Assembly (NCBI RefSeq): GCF_027853245.1
Contig: NZ_JAPTZM010000003.1
Length of the DNA stretch: 64,000 bases
Reading direction: 5' to 3' (one strand)
DNA from: Atlantibacter subterraneus
GTDB lineage: Bacteria; Pseudomonadota; Gammaproteobacteria; Enterobacterales; Enterobacteriaceae
Shown piece by piece: positions 42,651-52,500 of the stretch. The notes below the pieces were generated by a model. That model ran no database searches. It had not been told where the DNA came from and worked only from the letters and a program-made list of their open reading frames with translations. How positions within the stretch are numbered: the stretch's first letter is position 1; each line of letters begins with the position of its first letter. The position numbers were made by a program, and so were the translations under genes.

Positions 42651-45095
42651 TTAGGCCGCTTCAGGTTTTCGCAGTTTTTCCGGCATCTTTACCGGCTGAG
42701 TCGCCAGCTCCTCCGGCTCAAACTCATCCACGTTAATGCTGCGCAGACGGCTTTGTTCCGCTTTGACCAGGATATCCGCCTCTTCCTGAGTGATGTGTCC
42801 CTGCTCCAGCGCCTGTTTCGCCAGCATGTCGAGACGGGTGAAGGAGAGGTTTTTACCCAGCGCTTTACAGATGCGCTCGTGGATAGGCTCGGCGGCAATA
42901 ACATCCTGCAGCGCTTCTTCCAGCAGACCCACCGGATTGTACTCGCTCGGCGTCAGGTACTGGCCGCGGCCGATACGTGAACGGGTGGCAGACGGCGTTT
43001 GCAGGATCTTCGCTACTTTATGGTCCAGTTTGTCGGACGGCGCATCGTAACGGCGTCCCAGCGGGAAGATCACCACGCGCAGCAGCCCGGCGACCGCGCC
43101 GTTCGGGAAGTTACGCAGCAGATCGTCAATCGCCTGTTCGGCCTGGTGCAGCGCATCCTGAACGCCCCAGTGCAGCAGCGGCAGATCGGCTTCGTTACGG
43201 CCTTCGTCGTCATAGCGCTTCAGCACGGCAGACGCCAGGTAGAGCTGGCTCAGCACATCGCCCAGCCGCGCCGAGATACGCTCGCGGCGTTTCAGGCTGC
43301 CGCCCAGCACCGCCATCGACACGTCCGACAGCAGGGCCAGGTTGGCGCTCAGGCGGTTCAGGTGCTGATAGTAACGCTTAGTGGCATCGCGGGTCGGCGA
43401 GCGGCTGGTTAAGCCGTTGGTCAGGCCCAGCCAGAAGCTGCGCACTTTGTTGCTGCCGACGTGGCCGATATGTTTGAACAGCAGCTTATCGAACGCATCC
43501 ACATCGTTGTTCTGCGCTGCGGCCATTTCTTCCAGCACGTACGGATGGCAGCGAATCGCGCCCTGGCCGAAGATCATCATGCTGCGGGTCAGGATGTTTG
43601 CGCCTTCCACCGTAATTGCGATAGGCGCGCCCTGATAGGCACGGGCCAGGAAGTTGCTTTCGCCCAGCATGATGCCTTTGCCGCCGGTGATATCCATCGC
43701 ATCAATGATGGACTGCTGGCCGCGGTGGGTGCAGTGATACTTCACAATTGCCGACAGCACCGCCGGTTTCTCGCCCAGCATAATGCCGTAGGTGATCAGC
43801 GACGCCGCCGCATCCATTACGTAAGCGTTACCGGCGATACGCGCCAGCGGCTCTTCGATGCCTTCCATCTTACCGATGGAGATTTTGAACTGACGGCGAA
43901 TATGCGCATAGGCACCGGTTGCCAGCGCGACGGACTTCAGGCCGCCGGTGGAGTTGGATGGCAGAGTGATGCCGCGGCCCACGGAGAGGCATTCCACCAG
44001 CATACGCCAGCCCTGACCGGCCATCGCCGGGCCACCGATGATGTAATCAATCGGTACGAAAATATCGTTGCCACGGGTCGGGCCATTCTGGAACGGCACG
44101 TTCAGCGGGAAGTGGCGTTTGCCGATTTCCACGCCCGGGGTGTTAGTCGGGATCAGCGCACAGGTGATACCCAGTTCTTGCTCACCGCCCAGCAAACGAT
44201 CCGGGTCAGAGAGTTTAAACGCCAGGCCCAGCACGGTAGCGATAGGGGCCAGGGTGATATAACGCTTGTTCCAGGTCAGGCGCATGCCCAGCACCTGCTC
44301 GCCTTTCCACTCGCCCATGCACACCACGCCGGTATCCGGGATAGCGCCCGCATCGGAACCCGCTTCCGGGCTGGTCAGTGCAAAGCAGGGGATTTCCAGG
44401 CCACGGGCCAGACGCGGCAGATAGTGGTTCTTCTGCTCATCGGTGCCGTAATGCTGCAACAGCTCGCCCGGACCTAACGAGTTCGGTACCCCGACGGTGA
44501 TCGCCAGAATGCCCGACACGCCAGAGAGTTTTTGCAGTACGCGCGACTGGGCGTAAGCCGAAAACTCCAGCCCGCCGTACTCTTTCTTGATGATCATCGC
44601 GAAGAAGCGATGCTCTTTCAGATACGCCCACAGCTCCGGCGGCAGATCGGCCATTTCATGGGTGATCTGGAAGTCATTGGCCATGCGGCACGCTTCTTCA
44701 ACCGGACCGTCGATAAACGCCTGCTCTTCCGCCGTTAACTGCGGCTTCGGATAGTTGTGCAGCTTCTGCCAGTCAGGATTGCCCTGGAACAGTTCGCCTT
44801 CCCACCAGGTGGTCCCGGCGTCGATGGCTTCTTTTTCGGTGCGGGACATCGGCGGCATCACCTTGCGGAAACCTTTAAATACCGGCGCGGAAATCAGTGA
44901 TTTACGCATCGGTACAAGGTTGAACGGCACGAGGATAATCGCGAGGGGAACCAGCACCCAGATTGACCACAGGCCAGACAGGCCTAAAGCCGCGGTCCAG
45001 GCAAGCAGGATCAGGCTGCTGACCAGCAGATTGACCCGGTGATAAAACAGCACCCCGAGCAGAATAACGGTGGCAACAATACTCAACATCATCAT
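42651..45095 (-). CDS. fadE: Acyl-CoA dehydrogenase FadE
   Basis: First step of aerobic fatty-acid beta-oxidation: FAD-dependent oxidation of acyl-CoA to trans-2-enoyl-CoA. The 814-residue product has the E. coli length and aligns throughout. The N-terminal hydrophobic region (about 1-60, two membrane-type segments) is followed by the acyl-CoA dehydrogenase core with ALTSPEAGSDAGAI and FVPIDYIIGGPAMAGQGWRM, and a C-terminal DUF1974-like part. The start has three ATG in a row; the first is at 45095 after GGGAGC. A FadR-type operator just upstream fits control by fatty acids. Confidence 0.97.
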   Translation of the reverse strand: MMMLSIVATVILLGVLFYHRVNLLVSSLILLAWTAALGLSGLWSIWVLVPLAIILVPFNLVPMRKSLISAPVFKGFRKVMPPMSRTEKEAIDAGTTWWEGELFQGNPDWQKLHNYPKPQLTAEEQAFIDGPVEEACRMANDFQITHEMADLPPELWAYLKEHRFFAMIIKKEYGGLEFSAYAQSRVLQKLSGVSGILAITVGVPNSLGPGELLQHYGTDEQKNHYLPRLARGLEIPCFALTSPEAGSDAGAIPDTGVVCMGEWKGEQVLGMRLTWNKRYITLAPIATVLGLAFKLSDPDRLLGGEQELGITCALIPTNTPGVEIGKRHFPLNVPFQNGPTRGNDIFVPIDYIIGGPAMAGQGWRMLVECLSVGRGITLPSNSTGGLKSVALATGAYAHIRRQFKISIGKMEGIEEPLARIAGNAYVMDAAASLITYGIMLGEKPAVLSAIVKYHCTHRGQQSIIDAMDITGGKGIMLGESNFLARAYQGAPIAITVEGANILTRSMMIFGQGAIRCHPYVLEEMAAAQNNDVDAFDKLLFKHIGHVGSNKVRSFWLGLTNGLTSRSPTRDATKRYYQHLNRLSANLALLSDVSMAVLGGSLKRRERISARLGDVLSQLYLASAVLKRYDDEGRNEADLPLLHWGVQDALHQAEQAIDDLLRNFPNGAVAGLLRVVIFPLGRRYDAPSDKLDHKVAKILQTPSATRSRIGRGQYLTPSEYNPVGLLEEALQDVIAAEPIHERICKALGKNLSFTRLDMLAKQALEQGHITQEEADILVKAEQSRLRSINVDEFEPEELATQPVKMPEKLRKPEAA

Positions 45096-45117
45096 AGCTA
45101 TAAGCTCCCTGTCTTGT

Positions 45118-45135
45118 AGGAGGTCTGACCACTTG
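45118..45135 (-). promoter_or_regulatory. FadR-like operator upstream of fadE
   Basis: On the fadE strand the sequence reads AAGTGGTCAGACCTCC, close to the FadR consensus with the TGGTCxGACC core. It lies about 25-40 bases before the fadE ATG. FadR represses fadE until long-chain acyl-CoA is present. Confidence 0.6.
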
Positions 45136-45323
45136 TGATGATTAGGTTGTAGTGGAAGCGCAGTTTTTTAGCAATGTATTTACAATATAATTACAACCTG
45201 GTTCACATTGTTCCTGCCGATCGGCTGAAAACGTCATGAAAGGGGGCCGGGTGATGCTTCTCGCTTTCAACCCTATCCGGTACACTGCGAGGGTTATTTT
45301 CATTCATCCTTAAGGAAATCCTC

Positions 45324-45905
45324 ATGTACCAGGATCTGATTCGCAGCGAGCTGAACGAAGCCGCAGAAACGCTGGCTAACTTCCTGAAAGACGACGCTAA
45401 TATTCACGCCATCCAGCGTGCGGCGGTGCTGCTGGCGGACAGCTTTAAAGCGGGCGGCAAAGTGCTCTCCTGCGGCAACGGCGGTTCCCACTGCGACGCC
45501 ATGCATTTTGCTGAAGAGCTGACGGGCCGTTACCGTGAGAACCGTCCGGGCTATCCGGCAATCGCTATCTCTGACGTCAGCCACATCTCATGCGTGAGCA
45601 ACGACTTCGGTTATGACTATATTTTCTCCCGCTACGTTGAAGCGGTTGGCCGCGACGGCGACGTGCTGCTGGGGATTTCCACCTCCGGCAACTCCGCTAA
45701 CGTTATTAAAGCCATTGAAGCGGCCCGCGCCAAAGGGATGAAAGTGATCACCCTGACCGGCAAAGACGGCGGCAAAATGGCGGGTAGCGCGGATATTGAA
45801 ATTCGCGTGCCGCACTTCGGCTATGCCGATCGCATTCAGGAGATCCATATCAAAGTGATCCACATCCTGATCCAGCTGATCGAAAAAGAGATGGTAAAAG
45901 CGTAA
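45324..45905 (+). CDS. gmhA: Sedoheptulose-7-phosphate isomerase GmhA
   Basis: First step of ADP-heptose synthesis for the LPS inner core: sedoheptulose 7-phosphate to D-glycero-D-manno-heptose 7-phosphate. The 193-residue SIS-domain protein has the conserved SCGNGGSHCDAMHFAEELTG, LLGISTSGNSANVI and VPHFGYADRIQEIHIKVIH motifs; E. coli GmhA (LpcA) has 192 residues. AAGGAAA before the ATG. A strong terminator follows. Confidence 0.97.
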   Translation: MYQDLIRSELNEAAETLANFLKDDANIHAIQRAAVLLADSFKAGGKVLSCGNGGSHCDAMHFAEELTGRYRENRPGYPAIAISDVSHISCVSNDFGYDYIFSRYVEAVGRDGDVLLGISTSGNSANVIKAIEAARAKGMKVITLTGKDGGKMAGSADIEIRVPHFGYADRIQEIHIKVIHILIQLIEKEMVKA

Positions 45906-45914
45906 TTGCACGAC

Positions 45915-45936
45915 AGGGGCGCAAGCCCCTTTTTTG
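45915..45936 (+). terminator. Rho-independent terminator after gmhA
   Basis: Stem AGGGGC (45915-45920) with GCCCCT (45925-45930) closed by a GCAA tetraloop and followed by T6. Confidence 0.85.
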
Positions 45937-45952
45937 AAACGGGAGGTGGGTG

Positions 45953-46720
45953 ATGTGTGAACTGCTCGGGATGAGCGCCAATGTGCCAACCGATATCTGC
46001 TTTAGCTTTAGCGGGCTGGTTCAGCGCGGCGGCGGCACCGGTCCGCATAAAGATGGCTGGGGTATTACCTTTTATGAAGGTAAAGGCTGTCGCACCTTTA
46101 AAGACCCGCAACCCAGCTTTAATTCGCCGATTGCCCGGCTGGTCCAGGAGTATCCGATAAAGTCCTGCTCGGTGGTGGCGCATATTCGCCAGGCGAACCG
46201 GGGAAAAGTGGCGCTGGAAAACACCCATCCTTTTACCCGAGAACTGTGGGGCCGTAACTGGACCTACGCGCACAACGGGCAGCTCAAAGGTTATCACGGT
46301 CTGGAAACCGGGAACTTTCGTCCGGTGGGGGAAACCGACAGCGAAAAAGCCTTTTGCTGGCTGCTGCATAAACTGACCGCGCGCTACCCGCGTACGCCTG
46401 GCAATATGGAAGCGGTGTTCCGCTACGTGGCGTCGCTGGCCGGGGAACTGCGCGAGAAGGGCGTATTCAATATGCTGCTGTCGGACGGGCGCTACGTCAT
46501 GGCGTTTTGCTCGACCAACTTATTCTGGATAACCCGCCGTGCGCCGTTTGGCGTGGCGAAGCTGTTGGATCAGGATGTGGAAATCGACTTTCAGCAGGAG
46601 ACCACACCCAACGATGTGGTCACCGTGATTGCCACTCAGCCGCTGACCGGCAATGAAACCTGGCAGAAAATCATGCCAGGCGAGTGGGCATTATTTTGTC
46701 TCGGGGAGCGTATAGTTTGA
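45953..46720 (+). CDS. yafJ: Class II glutamine amidotransferase domain protein YafJ
   Basis: A 255-residue N-terminal-nucleophile amidotransferase. Cys2 would be the nucleophile after removal of Met1, so the start must be the ATG at 45953 (GGAGGT 6 bases upstream), not the in-frame GTG at 45950. GPHKDGWGITFY, HIRQANRGKVALENTHPF and YAHNGQLKGY are typical glutaminase segments. The ammonia acceptor is unknown; there is no synthase domain. The end overlaps convergent yafK by 30 bases, as in E. coli. Confidence 0.92.
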   Translation: MCELLGMSANVPTDICFSFSGLVQRGGGTGPHKDGWGITFYEGKGCRTFKDPQPSFNSPIARLVQEYPIKSCSVVAHIRQANRGKVALENTHPFTRELWGRNWTYAHNGQLKGYHGLETGNFRPVGETDSEKAFCWLLHKLTARYPRTPGNMEAVFRYVASLAGELREKGVFNMLLSDGRYVMAFCSTNLFWITRRAPFGVAKLLDQDVEIDFQQETTPNDVVTVIATQPLTGNETWQKIMPGEWALFCLGERIV

Positions 46721-47428
46721 GGCCAACTGCGGCTGCACGGGCTGGCTGCCGATCGGTTTGCTGACCACATAGCGGCCATCCACCACCGAGACCACAGGCG
46801 GCTGGTGGGTGGCAGCGAAATAATCGTAACCCGGTTTCAATTGCTTCCAGAAATCGATGTGATACGAGTATTTATGGCGCTGCATATTCGCGTCGGTCAT
46901 GCGGAACGGATAAATGCTTACCTGCACGTTAGGCTGACCAAACACCAGCGCGCCGGTCACGAACTGGAAGATCTCGTCAATGCCCTGGTCGGTCATGGCG
47001 TAGCAGCCAACCGACACGCAGGCACCGTGGATCATCAGGTATTTGCCTTCATAGCCGTGCGCGCGATCAAACGCGTTCGGGAAGCCAATGTTAATGGCTT
47101 TATAGAAGCGGCTATCCGGTTTCAGCTGGCTGCGCTGCACCGAGTAAAACCCTTCCGGGCTTTTGAAATCGCCCTGGCGCTGTTTCGGGCCGAGGCCGCC
47201 GGAATAGCTGCAGATGCGATAAGTATCCAACAGCTGATACTGTTCGCCCATTTTCACATACAGATCGAGGGTGCGTTCTTCCTTAAAGATCTGAATATAA
47301 ACCGGCGAGCCCATCAGCTGCTGTCTCAATTCTTTTTTGATTGGTGTGGCGCTGTCATTGCTGAGTAGACTGGCGAACGCCAGGCACGGCATCAGAAGCA
47401 TCGCAAGTAACACTGCGATTTTACGCAT
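46691..47428 (-). CDS. yafK: YafK (DpaA/LdtF), YkuD-fold hydrolase of Lpp-peptidoglycan links
   Basis: Periplasmic YkuD-type protein that in E. coli releases Braun lipoprotein from peptidoglycan. It is 245 residues from the ATG at 47428 (E. coli 246). A signal peptide (MRKIAVLLAMLLMPCLAFA) is followed by the YkuD domain with GGLGPKQRQGDFKSPEGFY, His134 and the catalytic Cys142 in SVGCYAM. AAGGA lies 11 bases before this start; a longer frame to 47479 lacks support. It shares the fold, not the sequence, of the island effector at 35465. Confidence 0.94.
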   Translation of the reverse strand: MRKIAVLLAMLLMPCLAFASLLSNDSATPIKKELRQQLMGSPVYIQIFKEERTLDLYVKMGEQYQLLDTYRICSYSGGLGPKQRQGDFKSPEGFYSVQRSQLKPDSRFYKAINIGFPNAFDRAHGYEGKYLMIHGACVSVGCYAMTDQGIDEIFQFVTGALVFGQPNVQVSIYPFRMTDANMQRHKYSYHIDFWKQLKPGYDYFAATHQPPVVSVVDGRYVVSKPIGSQPVQPQLASNYTLPETK

Positions 47429-47888
47429 ACTGCTTGTTTCCTTGATAAATCGATAACAAATGCCGGAACGGCACAACAAAAAGAAACCCTAAATCGGACG
47501 ATTCTGGATTGAGCGCTCACATTAGCACCGCTGTTATTTTTCGCAAGCGCGCCGAGGTGAGTTTACAATTCAGTTTTGCTACACAGTATTGCCTGGCCCG
47601 CCTGCGCGCGGCAAAAACTTTGCGCGCTTGCTCGCAGTTATGATTCCTTTTCATCTATTTCTGACGCTAATCAAACGATTGATGGTACCATTCACGCCGT
47701 ATGATGACCTGCACAGAAGAAAGGAAATTCTCCTGACGATCATTACCCGAATTCTGCCTTTTCTGGCGTTGTCGGCCGTAGCGCATTCGTAATGTCCCAT
47801 CCTTCTTTTCTTCCACATTGCAGCGACGTTCAACTCTGGTTTCGGCATTCCATGCCGGGAATTACGTTAACTATTCCGTGCTAACCTT
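47429..47888. other. Intergenic region between yafK and nqrA
   Basis: About 460 bases with no gene I can support; it must hold the divergent promoters of yafK and the nqr operon. In E. coli the corresponding place carries the yafQ-dinJ toxin-antitoxin genes and flagellar remnants; none of these is seen. Confidence 0.6.
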
Positions 47889-49232
47889 ATGATTAAAATT
47901 AAAAAAGGGCTAAATCTTCCCATCGCGGGCCTGCCGGAACAGCAGGTGACGGATGGCCCCGTTATCCAGCACGTAGCCTTGCGCGGCGAGGAGTACGTTG
48001 GCATGCGCCCCTCCATGCTGGTCAAAGAAGGCGACCGGGTGCTAAAAGGGCAGGCGCTGTTCGAAGATAAAAAAATCCCCGGTGTGCTGTTCACCGCGCC
48101 CGCCAGCGGCGAGGTGGTGGCAATCAACCGTGGGGAAAGACGCATTCTACAATCTGTGGTGATCCGCATTGAAGGCGACGAGCAGCGAACCTTCGCCCGC
48201 CATGAGCGCGCCTCGCTGGCCTCATTGCCCCGTGAAACGGTGCAGAGCCAACTGCTGGATTCCGGCTTATGGACGGCGTTCCGCACCCGTCCATTCAGTA
48301 AAGCGCCAGTACCGGGTAGCATACCCACGGCGATTTTCGTCACCGCCATGGACACCAACCCCCTGAGCGCCAACCCGGAGCCGATTATTCTCAGCCACCG
48401 CGCCATGTTTGACGCGGGATTGAGCGTGCTCACGCGGCTGACGCCGGGTAAAGTGCACGTTTGCCAGGCCAGCGGCGGCAAGCTTGGCGGCCATACCAGC
48501 GGCCAGGTCACCTTTAACGAATTTGCCGGACCGCATCCGGCGGGCCTGCCGGGCACCCATATTCACTTCCTGGAGCCGGTCAGCCTGCATAAGCAGGTAT
48601 GGCACCTGAACTATCAGGATGTGATTGCCATCGGCAAGCTGTTTATCGAGGGCGAACTGTGGACCGAGCGCGTCATCGCTCTCGGCGGCCCGCAGGTCAA
48701 AAACCCGCGTTTGATTCGCACCCGCCTTGGCGCATCGCTGGACGAGCTCACCGCAGGGGAGTTGCAGGACGGCGATAATCGCATTATTTCCGGTTCGGTG
48801 CTCAACGGCGTGCGCGCCCACGGTCCGCATGCCTGGCTCGGGCGCTTTCATTTGCAGGTCAGCGTCCTGCCCGAAGGCGGCGATAAAGAGCTGTTCGGCT
48901 GGGTGATGCCCGGCAAAGAGAAGTTCTCGATTACCCGCACCACGCTGGGCCATTTCCTGAAAAACAAACTGTTCAACTTCTCCACCGATACCAACGGTGG
49001 GGAACGCGCCATGGTGCCGATCGGCAACTACGAGCGCGTGATGCCGTTAGATATCTTACCCACTCTGCTGCTGCGCGATTTGCTGGCGGGCGATACCGAC
49101 GCCGCCCAGGCGCTGGGTTGCCTGGAGCTGGATGAAGAGGATTTAGCGCTCTGCACCTATGTTTGCCCCGGAAAGTATGAGTACGGCCCGGTGCTGCGCG
49201 ACGTGTTAACCCGTATTGAGCAGGAAGGATAA
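47889..49232 (+). CDS. nqrA: Na+-translocating NADH:quinone reductase subunit A
   Basis: Peripheral subunit of the sodium-pumping respiratory complex I analogue. At 447 residues it has the family length. IKKGLNLPIAGLPEQ at the N-terminus, LFTAPASGEVVAINRGERR and the late LCTYVCPGKYEYGPVLRDVL region are characteristic. It is the first gene of nqrABCDEF-nqrM, with gaps of a few bases or overlaps up to nqrM. The ribosome site before the ATG is weak (CTAACC), unlike the other genes of the operon. Confidence 0.96.
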   Translation: MIKIKKGLNLPIAGLPEQQVTDGPVIQHVALRGEEYVGMRPSMLVKEGDRVLKGQALFEDKKIPGVLFTAPASGEVVAINRGERRILQSVVIRIEGDEQRTFARHERASLASLPRETVQSQLLDSGLWTAFRTRPFSKAPVPGSIPTAIFVTAMDTNPLSANPEPIILSHRAMFDAGLSVLTRLTPGKVHVCQASGGKLGGHTSGQVTFNEFAGPHPAGLPGTHIHFLEPVSLHKQVWHLNYQDVIAIGKLFIEGELWTERVIALGGPQVKNPRLIRTRLGASLDELTAGELQDGDNRIISGSVLNGVRAHGPHAWLGRFHLQVSVLPEGGDKELFGWVMPGKEKFSITRTTLGHFLKNKLFNFSTDTNGGERAMVPIGNYERVMPLDILPTLLLRDLLAGDTDAAQALGCLELDEEDLALCTYVCPGKYEYGPVLRDVLTRIEQEG

Positions 49233-49234
49233 GC

Positions 49235-50473
49235 ATGGGTTTGAAGCACTTTTTTGAAAAGCTGGAGCCGCATTTTATTGAGGGCGGCAAGCTGGCGAAG
49301 TATTACCCGCTGTATGAAGCGACGGTTACCATCTTTTACACGCCGGGCATGGTCACGAAGGGCGCGTCCCACGTGCGCGACGCCATCGACTTAAAGCGCA
49401 TGATGATCCTGGTGTGGTTCGCCGTGTTCCCGGCCATGTTCTGGGGCATGTACAACGTCGGGCTGCAAACCATACCTGCTCTTCACAAGCTCTACGAGCC
49501 CGCTCAACTGGCGCAGGTGATTGCCAACAACTGGCATTACCAGACGGCCCAGTGGCTGGGCGTGAGTTTTGCGCCGGACGCGGGCTGGATCAGCATGATG
49601 ACGCTGGGAGCCGTTTACTTTCTGCCGCTCTACCTGACGGTATTTCTGGTGGGCGGGTTCTGGGAAGTACTGTTCGCCATCGTGCGCAAACATGAAATCA
49701 ATGAGGGCTTTTTCGTTACCTCGATCCTGTTTGCCCTGATTGTTCCACCGACGCTGCCGCTGTGGCAGGCGGCGCTGGGCATCAGCTTCGGCGTGGTGAT
49801 CGCTAAAGAGCTGTTCGGCGGCACCGGGCGCAACTTCCTCAACCCGGCGCTGGCGGGGCGCGCGTTCCTGTTCTTCGCCTATCCGGCGCAAATTTCCGGC
49901 GACCTGGTGTGGACCGCCGCGGACGGATTTTCCGGTGCGACGCCGCTTTCCCAGTGGGCAACGGGCGGCGGCGAATCGCTGGTAGACGTCACCACCGGCC
50001 TGCCGGTGAGCTGGATGGACGCTTTTTTAGGGTTCATTCCCGGCTCGATTGGCGAAGTGTCTACCCTGATGATCCTGATTGGCGGCGCGATTATCCTGTT
50101 TGGCCGCGTCGCTTCCTGGCGCATCGTGGCGGGCGTGATGGTGGGTATGATTGCTACCGCCACGCTGTTTAACCTTATCGGCTCCGACACCAACCCGTTA
50201 TTCTCCATGCCCTGGTACTGGCATCTGGTGCTCGGCGGGTTCGCCTTCGGGATGATGTTCATGGCCACCGATCCGGTGTCCGCTTCCTTTACCGAGAAGG
50301 GCAAATGGTGTTACGGCGCGTTGATTGGCGTGATGTGCGTGTTAATCCGCGTGGTCAACCCGGCGTATCCGGAAGGGATGATGCTGGCGATCCTGTTCGC
50401 CAACCTGTTCGCGCCGCTGTTCGACTACGTGGTGGTGCAGGCCAATATCAAGCGGAGGGCGTCCCGTGGCTGA
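49235..50473 (+). CDS. nqrB: Na+-NQR subunit B
   Basis: Integral membrane subunit of 412 residues with about ten hydrophobic segments. The SGATPLSQW segment carries the S/T-G-A-T motif whose Thr receives covalently bound FMN; GGTGRNFLNPALAGRAFLFF is also conserved. It houses the sodium path and binds riboflavin. It overlaps nqrC by 8 bases. Confidence 0.97.
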   Translation: MGLKHFFEKLEPHFIEGGKLAKYYPLYEATVTIFYTPGMVTKGASHVRDAIDLKRMMILVWFAVFPAMFWGMYNVGLQTIPALHKLYEPAQLAQVIANNWHYQTAQWLGVSFAPDAGWISMMTLGAVYFLPLYLTVFLVGGFWEVLFAIVRKHEINEGFFVTSILFALIVPPTLPLWQAALGISFGVVIAKELFGGTGRNFLNPALAGRAFLFFAYPAQISGDLVWTAADGFSGATPLSQWATGGGESLVDVTTGLPVSWMDAFLGFIPGSIGEVSTLMILIGGAIILFGRVASWRIVAGVMVGMIATATLFNLIGSDTNPLFSMPWYWHLVLGGFAFGMMFMATDPVSASFTEKGKWCYGALIGVMCVLIRVVNPAYPEGMMLAILFANLFAPLFDYVVVQANIKRRASRG

Positions 50474-51260
50474 GGTGAAAAGTTTCGATACCCCAGGCAG
50501 AACGTTGCTGGCAGTGCTGGTGCTGTGCCTGGTGTGCTCGGTGATTGTGGCCGGTTCGGCGGTGGGGCTGAAGTCGCGCCAGCAGGAGCAAAAACTGCTC
50601 GATAAGCAGCGCAATATTTTGCAGGTTGCCGGGCTGATGGCTCCCAACTTAACCAACGAAGAGGTGAAATCGATTTACGACACGCGTATCAGCGCGCGTC
50701 TGGTCGATTTAAAAACCGGCGAATTCGTAAATAAAGACCCGGCGCAGTTCGATCAAAGCCTGGCCCTGAAAGACCCGGATCTCAGCATCGCGCTGCCCGC
50801 GGAGCAGGACCCGGCTGGCATTAAGCGCCGCAGCAATATCGCGGAAATCTATCTGGTACGTGACGAGCAGCAGCAGACGCAGGAGATCGTGCTGCCGGTG
50901 TACGGCAACGGGCTGTGGTCGGTGATGTACGCTTTTGTGGCGCTGGATACCGATGGCCGCACCGTTAAGGGCATCACTTACTATGACCACGGCGAAACGC
51001 CGGGGCTGGGCGGCGAAATCGAAAACCCGAACTGGCAGCAGCGCTGGATCGGTAAAAAGCTGCTTGATGAAAACGGCAAACCGGCGCTGAAGATTGTTAA
51101 AGGCGGCGCGCGTTCAGGCGATGAATACGGCGTGGACGGGCTTTCCGGCGCGACGCTGACCTCCAACGGCGTGCAACACAGTTTCGATTTCTGGATGGGC
51201 GAACTCGGTTTTGGCCCGTTCTTAAAACGCCTTCGTGAAGGAGCGCTCAACAATGGCTGA
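50466..51260 (+). CDS. nqrC: Na+-NQR subunit C
   Basis: A 264-residue protein with one N-terminal membrane helix (about 12-33) and a periplasmic FMN domain. SGATLTSNGVQHSFDFW carries the S/T-G-A-T motif for covalent FMN on Thr. GLGGEIENPNWQ is conserved. Flavin attachment needs an ApbE transferase, which is not encoded in this operon. Overlaps nqrB by 8 and nqrD by 8 bases. Confidence 0.97.
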   Translation: MAEVKSFDTPGRTLLAVLVLCLVCSVIVAGSAVGLKSRQQEQKLLDKQRNILQVAGLMAPNLTNEEVKSIYDTRISARLVDLKTGEFVNKDPAQFDQSLALKDPDLSIALPAEQDPAGIKRRSNIAEIYLVRDEQQQTQEIVLPVYGNGLWSVMYAFVALDTDGRTVKGITYYDHGETPGLGGEIENPNWQQRWIGKKLLDENGKPALKIVKGGARSGDEYGVDGLSGATLTSNGVQHSFDFWMGELGFGPFLKRLREGALNNG

Positions 51261-51891
51261 AATCAGCAATATGAAAGAGATCAAGCGGGTACTGGTCAGC
51301 CCGCTGGTGGATAACAACCCGATCTCCTTGCAGGTGCTTGGCGTCTGTTCGGCGCTGGCGGTCACCACCAAACTGGAAACCGCCTTTGTTATGACCCTGG
51401 CGGTGACGCTGGTAACGGCGTTCTCCAGCATGTTTATCTCGATGATCCGCCACTACATCCCCAACAGCGTGCGCATCATCGTGCAGATGGCGATCATCGC
51501 CTCGCTGGTGATCGTGGTGGATCAGATCCTGCGCGCCTTCGCCTACGAGATCTCCAAACAGCTGTCGGTGTTTGTCGGCCTGATCATCACCAACTGTATT
51601 GTGATGGGGCGCGCCGAAGCCTACGCCATGAAATCGCCGCCGCTGGCGAGCTTTATGGACGGCATCGGTAACGGCCTGGGCTACGGCGTGATTTTGATTG
51701 TGGTTGGCTTCCTGCGCGAGCTTTTCGGCAGCGGCAAACTGTTTGGCGTCACCGTACTGGATACCGTGCAAAACGGCGGCTGGTACTTGCCGAACGGCTT
51801 ATTCCTGCTGGCCCCGAGCGCGTTCTTTATTATCGGGCTGCTGATTTGGGCGCTGCGTACCCTGAAGCCCGAACAGCAGGAAAAGGAGTAA
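51253..51891 (+). CDS. nqrD: Na+-NQR subunit D
   Basis: A 212-residue membrane protein with about six hydrophobic segments. NPISLQVLGVCSALAVT contains the Cys that, with its partner in NqrE, holds the intramembrane iron site. Homologous to NqrE in inverted topology and to RnfE/RsxE. The ATG at 51253 is preceded by AAGGAG; a GTG at 51235 is in frame but the product would have an unusual extension. Overlaps nqrC by 8 bases. Confidence 0.96.
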   Translation: MAEISNMKEIKRVLVSPLVDNNPISLQVLGVCSALAVTTKLETAFVMTLAVTLVTAFSSMFISMIRHYIPNSVRIIVQMAIIASLVIVVDQILRAFAYEISKQLSVFVGLIITNCIVMGRAEAYAMKSPPLASFMDGIGNGLGYGVILIVVGFLRELFGSGKLFGVTVLDTVQNGGWYLPNGLFLLAPSAFFIIGLLIWALRTLKPEQQEKE

Positions 51892-51894
51892 TCC

Positions 51895-52491
51895 ATGGCC
51901 CATTACATAAGCCTGTTTGTGCGCGCGGTGTTTGTCGAAAACATGGCGCTGGCCTTCTTCCTGGGGATGTGTACCTTCCTGGCGGTGTCGAAAAAGGTCT
52001 CGACGGCGTTTGGCCTCGGCGTGGCGGTCACCGTGGTGCTGGGTATCTCCGTCCCTGTGAATAACCTGGTGTTCAACCTGGTGCTGCGCGATGGCGCGCT
52101 GGTGGACGGCGTTGACCTGAGCTTCCTCAACTTCATCACCTTTATCGGCGTGATTGCCGCACTGGTGCAGATCCTGGAGATGATCCTCGATAAGTACTTC
52201 CCGTCGCTGTACAACGCGCTGGGCATCTTCCTGCCGCTGATCGCGGTGAACTGCGCCATCTTCGGCGGCGTCTCGTTTATGGTGCAGCGCGACTATAACT
52301 TCAGCGAATCTATCGTTTACGGCTTTGGCTCCGGCATCGGCTGGATGCTGGCGATTGTCGCCATGGCGGGGATCCGGGAAAAGCTGAAGTACGCCAATGT
52401 GCCAGCGGGTCTGCGCGGCCTGGGGATTACCTTTATCACCACCGGCCTGATGGCGCTGGGCTTTATGTCCTTCTCCGGTGTGCAGCTTTAA
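51895..52491 (+). CDS. nqrE: Na+-NQR subunit E
   Basis: A 198-residue membrane protein of about six segments. ENMALAFFLGMCTFLAVSKK carries the conserved Cys of the intramembrane iron site, and LIAVNCAIFGGVSFM the second. It starts three bases after the nqrD stop and pairs with NqrD in the membrane core. Confidence 0.97.
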   Translation: MAHYISLFVRAVFVENMALAFFLGMCTFLAVSKKVSTAFGLGVAVTVVLGISVPVNNLVFNLVLRDGALVDGVDLSFLNFITFIGVIAALVQILEMILDKYFPSLYNALGIFLPLIAVNCAIFGGVSFMVQRDYNFSESIVYGFGSGIGWMLAIVAMAGIREKLKYANVPAGLRGLGITFITTGLMALGFMSFSGVQL

Positions 52492-52500
52492 GGGATTGCT

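Noticed and set aside
47589..47792. A 67-codon frame in the yafK-nqrA gap
   Set aside because: No good ribosome site, no family match, and it lies where the nqr promoter should be.
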